DNA of 12,581 nucleotides, from assembly GCA_002477595.1 (NCBI GenBank), contig DLQN01000025.1, positions 1,770-14,350 of the forward strand, given 5' to 3'. The notes under the pieces were generated by a model. That model made no database searches, was not told the DNA's origin, and was given only the letters and a program-made list of their open reading frames with translations. The DNA comes from Roseivirga sp. UBA7431 (lineage in GTDB: Bacteria > Bacteroidota > Bacteroidia > Cytophagales > Cyclobacteriaceae). A program made the position numbers and the translations under genes. Shown one piece after another: positions 1 through 6,374 of the stretch; the stretch's first letter is position 1, and each line of letters starts with the position of its first letter.

Positions 1-182
1 CTGTTTGGAATAGGACTGCTTTTTAATGCCTGTGCATCTGTATTGCACACTACAAATTCCACATCTTTAATACCTTGATAAAACATGTGGTTTACTGCGT
101 TGCTTCCACCTCCACCAACACCAATTACTTTGATAATTGATTTGTGGTGAGAAGGAAGTTCAAACATGTATGAATCTGCCAT
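1..182 (-). CDS. ftsZ: Cell division protein FtsZ, N-terminal fragment
   Basis: This is the 5' end of ftsZ, a tubulin-like GTPase that polymerises into the Z ring at midcell and recruits the divisome; the gene runs off the left edge of the window. The 60 visible residues start [20 protein letters not shown] and contain the glycine-rich nucleotide-binding stretch [13 protein letters not shown] (about residues 21-33), followed by the NTDAQAL segment (about residues 48-54). Both are hallmarks of FtsZ, and the short 'FELP' leader before '[15 protein letters not shown]' resembles Bacteroidota FtsZ. I chose the ATG at 180-182; an in-frame ATG at 165-167 is a possible alternative. FtsZ normally follows ftsA directly, but here a four-helix-bundle gene and two repeat arrays lie between them. 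Confidence 0.96.
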   Translation of the reverse strand, partial: MADSYMFELPSHHKSIIKVIGVGGGGSNAVNHMFYQGIKDVEFVVCNTDAQALKSSPIPN

Positions 183-193
183 AATCTTGTCTT

Positions 194-228
194 TAAAGCT
201 GGAAGCCTGAAGTCGGAAGCCCGAAGCC
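194..228. repeat. Left heptamer repeat array flanking the four-helix-bundle gene
   Basis: Four clear tandem 7-bp units lie on the plus strand: GGAAGCC (201-207), TGAAGTC (208-214), GGAAGCC (215-221) and CGAAGCC (222-228). A weaker fifth unit, TAAAGCT, precedes them (194-200). The GAAG core recurs at exact 7-base steps (202, 209, 216, 223). The array lies between the 3' end of the four-helix-bundle gene and the ftsZ start and has an inverted counterpart on the other side of that gene. Its function is unknown. I have a general impression that similar repeats accompany such genes in Bacteroidota, but this was not verified here. Confidence 0.85.
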
Positions 229-245
229 AAACCTTCAGCGGTTAA

Positions 246-596
246 CTAAATACTATTTTTAAATGCTGCCATCATGTTCATTAAATTGAATGAAGCATCA
301 TAAACGGCATCGAATTGTTCTTGTTTTATATAATCTCTTCTTCTAGCCTTATAAAGGCATGTTATTACTTCGGCTAGCGACCTAATTGAATAGCCTATGA
401 ACTTTCTAAACTCAGGGTTCGACTGACCGATCGACCCTTCTGAAATATTTAAAGCAACAGAATCAACAGCTCTGAGCATTTGAGAAGAAAGATTGAATCT
501 CTCTCTTTCAGGAAAAGTCAGCGCCATGCTATTAACTTCTTCTCCTAAATCCATTGCTCTTTGCCAAACTTTAAGTTGCTCAAACTTGAAACTCAT
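246..596 (-). CDS. Four-helix-bundle protein, 23S rRNA intervening-sequence (IVP/S23) family
   Basis: This is a small 116-residue protein of the four-helix-bundle family first known from intervening sequences in 23S rRNA genes (TIGR02436-like). Diagnostic features are the start FKFEQLKVWQRAMDL (residues 3-17), FPERERFNLSSQMLRA (28-43), the NISEG turn (50-54) and the helix EFRKFIGYSIRSLAEV (62-77). The remainder is helical, with a basic KARRR stretch (83-87). No catalytic residues are evident. The family fold is also seen in the Avd accessory proteins of diversity-generating retroelements, but no reverse transcriptase or template repeat is visible here. The biochemical role is unknown; nucleic-acid binding is an inference. 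The gene lies between ftsA and ftsZ on the operon strand, starts at ATG 594-596, stops at TAG, and is bracketed by inverted 7-bp repeat arrays. It is therefore probably an acquired cassette rather than an ancestral dcw gene. Confidence 0.9.
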   Translation of the reverse strand: MSFKFEQLKVWQRAMDLGEEVNSMALTFPERERFNLSSQMLRAVDSVALNISEGSIGQSNPEFRKFIGYSIRSLAEVITCLYKARRRDYIKQEQFDAVYDASFNLMNMMAAFKNSI

Positions 597-604
597 CTAT
601 GTCT

Positions 605-639
605 ATCTTCTGTCTTCCAGCTTCTAACTTCCGGCTTCC
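605..639. repeat. Right heptamer repeat array, inverted relative to the left array
   Basis: Five tandem 7-bp units are read on the minus strand: GGAAGCC (639-633), GGAAGTT (632-626), AGAAGCT (625-619), GGAAGAC (618-612) and AGAAGAT (611-605). On the plus strand the CTTC core recurs exactly every 7 bases (607, 614, 621, 628, 635). The array fills almost all of the gap between the ftsA stop and the four-helix-bundle start. Compared with the reverse orientation of the left array, the first four units match at 22 of 28 positions, so the two arrays form a long imperfect inverted repeat around the gene. Confidence 0.85.
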
Positions 640-642
640 CTC

Positions 643-1950
643 TTAATATTCGTTTTTATCATGAAAATCATCCATAAGTAACCCCTTGGTACGATCGATT
701 AGCTTACTGAAGAATTCTGAACCCTTCTTATCGCTTTTAACCATACCCTTTCCGTTACCGTTAGCTTGACTTTCCATGTACCTGTTTTCTCTTTCATCGA
801 TCGCTCTAAAACCCGAGAGTACCAGACCAACTGTAGTCGCATACATTGGGCTCTTAATCGCTTCAATTTTCGATTTCCCTAAGTGCTCGTTTGGATAACC
901 AATTCGAGCATCCATGCCTGTCATGTATTCAAAAAGTTGTTTGATATAGCCGAGCTGAGAACCACCACCGGTGATCACAATACCACCAGCTAGCTTACTT
1001 GCAAAACCAGAGGTAATGATTTCGGCATGCACCAACTCAATAATTTCTTCCATTCTAGCTTCAATGATATGGGCTAGGTTTCTAATCGAAATCTCCTTAG
1101 GAGGCCTATTTCTTAAGCCTGGTATCGAAACAATCTCGTTAGGATTAGCTTCTTCAGCGATTGCTTTACCAAACTTAGTTTTCAACAACTCGGCTTGATT
1201 TTGCATCACTTTCAAGCCTTCCTTGATATCACTAGTAATGATATTACCACCGAAAGGAATTACTGATGTATGCCTTATAATGCTGTCATGGAAAAGCGCA
1301 ACGTCAGTTGTACCACCCCCTATATCTACTAAACAAACACCTGCTTCTTTTTCCTCATCAGAGAGTACTGACATACTTGAAGCCAAGGGCTCAAGAATTA
1401 GGTCATCAATCTCAAGGTTAGCGCGTTTCACACATTTGTTAATGTTGCGAATAGCATTTGTTTGTGCTGTGATTACATGAAAATCTGCTTCTAGCTTGAC
1501 ACCAGACATCCCTACTGGATCTTTGACACCATCTTCGTAATCCACGATATAATCTTGTGGCATTACGTGAATGATTTCGCAGCCTGGAGGCATTACGATT
1601 TTATGAATATCATTGGTAAGTCGATTAATATCCTCGACCGTGATCTCATCATCAACTCTATCTCTGGTAATGCTACCATGATGGATAGAGCTCTTGATGT
1701 GCTGACCGGCAATTCCTACGTTAACCACATTAATTTCGATTCCTGATTGCTCGCTGGCTTCAGCAATCGCCTTCTCAATGGCTATTACGGTCTTGTCGAT
1801 GTTTGTTACAATTCCTCGGATAACACCGTCAGAAACGGCCTTACCCATCCCAAGTACTTCAAGTTTTCCGTACTCGTTTTTGGCACCGACAATGGCACAT
1901 ATTTTCGTTGTTCCAATGTCGAGTCCTACTACAATTTTTTCGTGTTGCAT
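643..1950 (-). CDS. ftsA: Cell division protein FtsA
   Basis: FtsA is an actin-fold ATP-binding protein that tethers FtsZ filaments to the inner face of the cytoplasmic membrane and recruits later divisome proteins. The 435-residue product has the phosphate-1 motif GLDIGTTKI (9-17), phosphate-2 VDIGGGTTDV (208-217) and the adenosine motif GGIVITGGGSQL (322-333). The FtsA-specific 1C subdomain falls at about residues 85-165. After a low-complexity linker (about 390-410) the protein ends in a probable amphipathic membrane-targeting helix, SEFFSKLIDRTKGLLMDDF (411-429). The ATG at 1948-1950 lies 8 bases after the ftsQ stop, consistent with coupled translation. The stop codon (643-645) abuts the heptamer array, so the usual direct ftsA-ftsZ junction is interrupted. 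Confidence 0.98.
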   Translation of the reverse strand: MQHEKIVVGLDIGTTKICAIVGAKNEYGKLEVLGMGKAVSDGVIRGIVTNIDKTVIAIEKAIAEASEQSGIEINVVNVGIAGQHIKSSIHHGSITRDRVDDEITVEDINRLTNDIHKIVMPPGCEIIHVMPQDYIVDYEDGVKDPVGMSGVKLEADFHVITAQTNAIRNINKCVKRANLEIDDLILEPLASSMSVLSDEEKEAGVCLVDIGGGTTDVALFHDSIIRHTSVIPFGGNIITSDIKEGLKVMQNQAELLKTKFGKAIAEEANPNEIVSIPGLRNRPPKEISIRNLAHIIEARMEEIIELVHAEIITSGFASKLAGGIVITGGGSQLGYIKQLFEYMTGMDARIGYPNEHLGKSKIEAIKSPMYATTVGLVLSGFRAIDERENRYMESQANGNGKGMVKSDKKGSEFFSKLIDRTKGLLMDDFHDKNEY

Positions 1951-1958
1951 GGCATTAA

Positions 1959-2729
1959 TTAGTCACAGATTATTTGGTCTTTAAAGGCAACATTTACCTT
2001 CGTCTGGTAGGCATCCCATCCCTTAGTTGGTAGTATTTGCTTAAAAAATATTTCTAGTCTTTTAAATTTCTTATCAATGTCTTCCGCCTGGCCAAACTCC
2101 ATTTTGAGCTTACCTACTTGAGGGTACATTACTACATATCCTTGGCTATCAATATCAACCTGGCCGATTTGCATCGCCCAAAATTTATTCGCGTTGATAT
2201 AGTTGATCAATTCGTAAACCTTTACGTCATATTCGCCTTCATGCACATTATTGAGTTCGAGCATTTTATTCACATAGGAACCTGTGACCACTGGTACTCG
2301 AGCCGTGTATTTAGTGGAAACTGGAAGCAAATATCCATCTTCACCAACATATGCGTTTCTACCATTATTGGCGATGAGCCTAGCAATTGGTTTATTTTGA
2401 GTTGCTTTCACAACAAGGTGTCCCTTTAGGTCTCTGTACACTTCAGCATCTTTGACAAAACTGTGCGACTCGATGCGAGCTTCAATGGCCTTTAGACTTA
2501 CACGACCAAACTGATCTCCAAGGATAGAATCACCTTCGTTTTTCATTATCAATGACATGACATCATCTTCATCTACAAAGAAGTTCTCGAAAGCGTTTTC
2601 GATTTCGACATCGATATCAGTGATCCTGTAACCCAGGTCTCTTTTCTCTACAAAGCTGATCATCAAAAAAAGCGCTACGCACCCACCAATGATTCCGGCT
2701 ATTCTTAAAAATGCTTCTTTGGCTCTCAT
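1959..2729 (-). CDS. ftsQ: Cell division protein FtsQ/DivIB-type
   Basis: This is a bitopic divisome protein of 256 residues. It has a short cytoplasmic N-terminus, one membrane segment at about residues 7-27 (AFLRIAGIIGGCVALFLMIS) and a periplasmic remainder. The region of about 35-105, with the pattern RITDIDVEIENAF, VSLKAIEARIESHSFVKDAEV and LVVKATQNKPIARL, fits a POTRA domain. The segment GEDGYLLPVS (about 128-137), common in FtsQ proteins, follows. FtsQ links the cytoplasmic ring to the septal synthase through FtsL-like partners. The sequence is divergent from proteobacterial FtsQ, as is usual in Bacteroidota, and part of the call rests on position between murC and ftsA. The ATG overlaps the murC stop as ATGA (2726-2729). 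Confidence 0.92.
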   Translation of the reverse strand: MRAKEAFLRIAGIIGGCVALFLMISFVEKRDLGYRITDIDVEIENAFENFFVDEDDVMSLIMKNEGDSILGDQFGRVSLKAIEARIESHSFVKDAEVYRDLKGHLVVKATQNKPIARLIANNGRNAYVGEDGYLLPVSTKYTARVPVVTGSYVNKMLELNNVHEGEYDVKVYELINYINANKFWAMQIGQVDIDSQGYVVMYPQVGKLKMEFGQAEDIDKKFKRLEIFFKQILPTKGWDAYQTKVNVAFKDQIICD

Positions 2730-4099
2730 GACAGTGCGTTTTTAATGGGTTCAACTAATTTGTCAATATCACCTGCGCCAATCGTCAAAAGGACTTCTGG
2801 CTTCCACTCACTTATCTGATCAATCAGATTTTCCTTACTCGCTTTTACTTTTTTGTGTGCTGATATTCCGTCCAACAACATCTCCGATGTCACACCTTCT
2901 ATTGGCATTTCTCTTGCAGGGTAGATGTCCAATAAAATCACTTCATCGGCCAGTGAAAGACTAGTAGAAAACTCTTGCGCGAAGTCTCTTGTCCGAGTGA
3001 ATAAATGAGGCTGAAATACAGCTGTAATCTTTTGGTTTGGATACAAGTCTCTAACAGACCTCAATAAGGAATCAATCTCAACGGGATGGTGTGCATAGTC
3101 GTCTATGAAGGTGAGGTCTTTACTCTTAATCTTATACTCAAATCTTCTTTTAACACCACGATAAGATCTTACACCTTTCTTAATGCTTTCATCATCTGCA
3201 CCTAGCGATCTGCATACTGCAATTGCTACAAGCATGTTTTCTACATTGTGATAGCCGGGTACATTTAACTGAATACCATCAATGTCTCTAGAACCGTTTC
3301 TGTAATCAAAGATGAAAGTTGAATCTTGAATTCGAATATTTTCCGATCGGACACCACCTTCTTTTAAACTGTAGCCAGTATGACTCAAAATGGTATCTCC
3401 AACGAGCTCTTTAGACAGTTCATTCTTGATGAACAGGTGTCCATTTGACTTGACCTGCTTAATAAATTCTCTAAATGAATCTTTCAGTGCATCCTTGTGA
3501 CCATAAATATCGAGGTGATCAGCATCCGCAGCAGTAACTACCGCAACATCTGGATGCAAGGTCAAGAATGATCGATCAAATTCATCTGCTTCAATAACTG
3601 CGATACTATTCGGCTTATCATTCAGCACCATATTGGTACCGTAGTTGGTAGCAATACCTCCTAAGAACCCTGTGCAATCAATACCTGCAGTCTTCAGTAG
3701 ATGGACAATCATCGAAGATGTAGTGGTTTTGCCATGTGTTCCTGCAACAGCCACACTCGTCATATTTTCGGTAATAACACCTAAAACCTCTGACCTCTTT
3801 AGTACTTCGTAACCATTATCTCTGAACCAATTCAACCCAAGATGATTAGAAGGAATTGCGGGTGTATATACTACAAGGACACCATCGGCCGAAAGTCTGA
3901 TAGAGTTATCTATAGTGTCAACTGTATCTTCAAAGTCAATAGACAACCCTTCTGAAACCAACTGGTCAGTAAGGGAAGTTTTGGTCTTATCATAACCAGA
4001 CACAGCTTTGCCGTTATGCTTAAACCATCGGGCTAAAGCACTCATTCCGATCCCTCCGATCCCTACAAAATAGACGCTATGGATTTTGTCTAGGTTCAC
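2726..4099 (-). CDS. murC: UDP-N-acetylmuramate--L-alanine ligase MurC
   Basis: This cytoplasmic ligase uses ATP to add L-alanine to UDP-MurNAc, the first step of the peptide stem. The 457 residues show the N-terminal Rossmann motif GIGGIGMSAL (13-22) and the ATP-binding loop AGTHGKTTTSSM (119-130). Also present are ADEFDRSFL (171-179), the GVKRRFE motif (315-321), DDYAHHP (333-339), FQPHLFTRT (362-370) and DIYPARE (391-397), all typical of MurC rather than MurD or MurE. The start is GTG at 4097-4099, overlapping the murG stop as GTGA. An ATG start is absent at this place, but the N-terminus aligns well with the family, so GTG is convincing. Length is normal. Confidence 0.98.
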   Translation of the reverse strand: MNLDKIHSVYFVGIGGIGMSALARWFKHNGKAVSGYDKTKTSLTDQLVSEGLSIDFEDTVDTIDNSIRLSADGVLVVYTPAIPSNHLGLNWFRDNGYEVLKRSEVLGVITENMTSVAVAGTHGKTTTSSMIVHLLKTAGIDCTGFLGGIATNYGTNMVLNDKPNSIAVIEADEFDRSFLTLHPDVAVVTAADADHLDIYGHKDALKDSFREFIKQVKSNGHLFIKNELSKELVGDTILSHTGYSLKEGGVRSENIRIQDSTFIFDYRNGSRDIDGIQLNVPGYHNVENMLVAIAVCRSLGADDESIKKGVRSYRGVKRRFEYKIKSKDLTFIDDYAHHPVEIDSLLRSVRDLYPNQKITAVFQPHLFTRTRDFAQEFSTSLSLADEVILLDIYPAREMPIEGVTSEMLLDGISAHKKVKASKENLIDQISEWKPEVLLTIGAGDIDKLVEPIKNALS

Positions 4100-5214
4100 G
4101 CTATGAGTTTGACTATTTCTTCAACTATTTCTTCTGCAGCATTGGGCTTAGCCATTGCCTTAATGTTTTTACTTAACCTATCTTTTTGAGCTTCATCTCT
4201 GATAAGTTCTATTGCTCTATTAATCAGCTGGTCTCTTGCCTCATTGTCTTTTACCAAAACCGCGGCATCGTTATCGACCATCGCTTTAGCATTTTTAGAT
4301 TGGTGATCTTCCGCCACATTGGGGGAAGGCACAAAAATCGTGGGCTTACCCGCTATACTCAATTCCGACACTGAAAGCGCACCCGCTCTACTGATCACTA
4401 CATCTGCTGATGCATAAGCCAGGTCCATTTCTTTCAGAAACTCATAAAGATGAACAAGTCCATTATGCTCAGTCTTAGCCAGTTTCTCAGTCATTTCTTC
4501 AAAATAGAATCGACCACACTGCCAGATCACTTGCACTTCAGCCTCAATTAGCTGAGTCAAATTCTCAATGACGCTATCATTTAAGGTGCGTGCACCAAGG
4601 CTACCGCCAAGGATCATCAATACAGGCTTATCTTCAGCTAGACCGAAATGCGCTAGTCCCAAGCTTCTTTTGCCTGCTAATTCGGTAATATCCTTTCTTA
4701 CAGGGTTTCCAGTCAATATGACTTTCTCTTGTGGAAAGAACCTTTCCATGTTTGGATAGGCAACGCATATTTTCTGAACCTTCTTGGCTAAGAGCTTATT
4801 CGTCAACCCAGCGTAAGAATTCTGCTCCTGAATTACAGCAGGTACTTTCTTTCCAGTTGCGACTCTTAACAATGGACCAGAGGCGTATCCTCCTACTCCT
4901 ACCACAGCATGTGGTTTAAATTTCTTTATGATCTTCGCACTCTTGTTCAGGCTATCAATCACTTTGAATGGAAAAGACAGGTTATCCAGTGTAAGCTTTC
5001 TTTGCAAACCACTGATCCATAAGCCTTCGATGGCATAGCCAGCTTCTGGTACCTTTTGCATTTCCATTTTTCCTTTGGCACCCACGAACAATATCTCCGC
5101 ATCTTCAAATCTTGATTTGAAGGCGTTAGCAATTGCGATAGCTGGATATATATGTCCGCCAGTTCCACCCCCGCTGATAATGATTCGATATGGTTCCTTC
5201 TTTTCGATAACTAT
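4096..5214 (-). CDS. murG: UDP-GlcNAc:lipid I transferase MurG, apparent non-canonical start
   Basis: MurG is a peripheral membrane glycosyltransferase that adds GlcNAc to lipid I to make lipid II. Numbered from the ATA at 5214, the 372-residue product has the N-terminal loop SGGGTGGHIYPA (14-25), the second glycine loop VVGVGGYASGP (104-114), QEQNSYAGLTNK (129-140), GGSLGAR (203-209), SRAGALSVSEL (275-285) and EDHQSKNA (302-309). The reading frame is open back to a TGA within ftsW, yet it contains no ATG, GTG or TTG before a TTG at 5089-5091. That TTG would remove 41 residues, including the essential GGGTGGH loop. Plausible starts are ATA (5212-5214), ATC (5206-5208) or ATT (5236-5238). I prefer ATA because it overlaps the ftsW TAG by the same 4-nt geometry as neighbouring junctions. 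A sequencing error or a recent start mutation cannot be excluded. Confidence 0.93.
   Translation of the reverse strand: MVIEKKEPYRIIISGGGTGGHIYPAIAIANAFKSRFEDAEILFVGAKGKMEMQKVPEAGYAIEGLWISGLQRKLTLDNLSFPFKVIDSLNKSAKIIKKFKPHAVVGVGGYASGPLLRVATGKKVPAVIQEQNSYAGLTNKLLAKKVQKICVAYPNMERFFPQEKVILTGNPVRKDITELAGKRSLGLAHFGLAEDKPVLMILGGSLGARTLNDSVIENLTQLIEAEVQVIWQCGRFYFEEMTEKLAKTEHNGLVHLYEFLKEMDLAYASADVVISRAGALSVSELSIAGKPTIFVPSPNVAEDHQSKNAKAMVDNDAAVLVKDNEARDQLINRAIELIRDEAQKDRLSKNIKAMAKPNAAEEIVEEIVKLIA
5211..5214 (-). other. ftsW stop / proposed murG ATA start overlap (ATAG)
   Basis: Read on the minus strand, 5214-5211 is ATAG: ATA would be the murG initiator and TAG ends ftsW. The murD/ftsW and murC/ftsQ junctions are ATGA and the murG/murC junction is GTGA, so a 4-nt start/stop overlap is the local rule. 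No strong Shine-Dalgarno sequence precedes it; only a weak AAGAG is seen about 5 bases upstream, which is unremarkable for Bacteroidota, where such sites are often weak. The exact start remains an inference. Confidence 0.5.
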
Positions 5215-6374
5215 ATGGCTCTTGCCGTATTTCTTAATTCTCCATTGACGGCAGACATATCCTCTTGCTCACCACGGCTTACACTTAGAATAATTCCTAA
5301 GGAAAGTCCTGTGAAAAGAAGAGATGTTCCTCCCATACTAATAAGTGGTAGCGTCTGTCCCGTAACCGGTCCTAAGCCTACTACTACTCCAATATTTACC
5401 AATGCTTGAATCACAATTGCGAAACTCAAACCGGCTGATAAAAGTCCTCCAAATGCTCGGTCACTATTCGCGACAACCCGCATGCCTCGGTACAGTAAAA
5501 CCAGGTATAGAAAGAGCACGAAGACTCCCCCTATTATTCCATATTCTTCTATGATGATGGCAAAGACAAAGTCAGAAAATGCTTCTGGTAGAAAGTTTCT
5601 TTGTACACTGTTTCCAGGGCCTTGACCGAGCACACCACCTTTTGCAATAGCGATGTAAGATTGCTCTACTTGATAAGGCAGCTCAGTGCCTTGAAGGAAA
5701 TTGGTGATTCTGTTTTCGGCAGTAGTTCCTCGTTGTCCAACCTTGATGGCTATAAGTCCAACGAAAACTCCTACAATAGCGAGCATGGCTAAGTATTTCA
5801 TTGGTACGCGCCCAATGAATAGGAGCAACATGCATGTCATGAATAGCAGAATTGCCGTTGAAATATTTGTCATAGCGATTAAGCCACAAATACCCCCACA
5901 CCAAGCAAGCATAGGAATTAAAGATTCTTTGATATCAGTAATCTTCTGTTGCCTTTTAGCTAGCATAGTTGCCAAAGCAGCAATCAAGGCCATCTTCGCT
6001 AAATCAGAAGGCTGAAATTGGATACCAATAAATGGTAAATCAATCCACCTTCGGGCTTCGTTCACACTCGAGCCATATAGCCAAGCGTATAATAATAGTG
6101 GTGCTGATACAAATAGTGCATACTTGGTGATCTTAGAGTAGTATCGGTAATCAACTTTATGCGCTATCCACATTACAAATAATGAGAGCACGACCATGAA
6201 TGTATGACGTATTAAATACTTCTCAGTATTGCCATCGGCAAAACGATACGCTAACGATCCAGTTGCACTATAGACTACAAGGATTCCGAAAACGGAGAGG
6301 CAAATCACGACCAGCCAAATGACGGGATCGCCTTGGATGTGTTTGTCAGTCCATATTTTTACTCGGTTCATCAT
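5211..6374 (-). CDS. ftsW: Septal peptidoglycan glycosyltransferase FtsW (SEDS family)
   Basis: FtsW is a polytopic SEDS protein that polymerises lipid II into septal glycan strands together with its cognate class B PBP, here the PBP at the far end of this operon. The 387 residues hold about ten hydrophobic segments. SEDS markers include NEARRWI (105-111), QPSDLAKMALI (121-131), PEAFSDF (263-269) with the presumed catalytic Asp268, and the signature GLGPVTGQTLPLISMGGTS (333-351). A cytoplasmic N-terminal start at ATG 6372-6374 overlaps the murD stop as ATGA; a second ATG follows immediately and would give nearly the same protein. RodA is the main alternative, but position between murD and murG favours FtsW. 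Confidence 0.96.
   Translation of the reverse strand: MMNRVKIWTDKHIQGDPVIWLVVICLSVFGILVVYSATGSLAYRFADGNTEKYLIRHTFMVVLSLFVMWIAHKVDYRYYSKITKYALFVSAPLLLYAWLYGSSVNEARRWIDLPFIGIQFQPSDLAKMALIAALATMLAKRQQKITDIKESLIPMLAWCGGICGLIAMTNISTAILLFMTCMLLLFIGRVPMKYLAMLAIVGVFVGLIAIKVGQRGTTAENRITNFLQGTELPYQVEQSYIAIAKGGVLGQGPGNSVQRNFLPEAFSDFVFAIIIEEYGIIGGVFVLFLYLVLLYRGMRVVANSDRAFGGLLSAGLSFAIVIQALVNIGVVVGLGPVTGQTLPLISMGGTSLLFTGLSLGIILSVSRGEQEDMSAVNGELRNTARAI

Noticed and set aside
228..235. Bacteroidota-type -7 promoter box (TAnnTTTG) upstream of ftsZ
   Set aside because: The minus strand reads AAGGTTTG, one mismatch at the first base, and no -33 TTG lies at a suitable distance; too weak to call.
194..639. CRISPR array
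   Set aside because: Repeat units are 7 bp and contiguous, with no spacers, and the two blocks face each other.
1..642. Diversity-generating retroelement, because the four-helix-bundle fold resembles Avd
   Set aside because: No reverse transcriptase, template repeat or variable repeat is visible in the window, and the sequence fits the free-standing IVP/S23 family better.
971..2429. Plus-strand open frames of 60-105 codons opposite ftsA and ftsQ (e.g. 971-1198, 1223-1480, 2118-2429)
   Set aside because: They lie wholly antisense to genes with clear conserved motifs, have no recognisable domains and are explained by codon bias of the real genes.
4959..5168. Minus-strand 69-codon frame starting with ATG near the murG N-terminus
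   Set aside because: It is in a different frame from the conserved MurG residues, which continue unbroken through this stretch; out-of-frame shadow rather than a separate gene or evidence of a frameshift.
5601..6015. Plus-strand frames opposite ftsW, including one of 104 codons (5701-6015), and a minus-strand frame at 5683-5904
   Set aside because: They are shadows of the membrane-protein coding sequence of ftsW; no independent evidence of coding.
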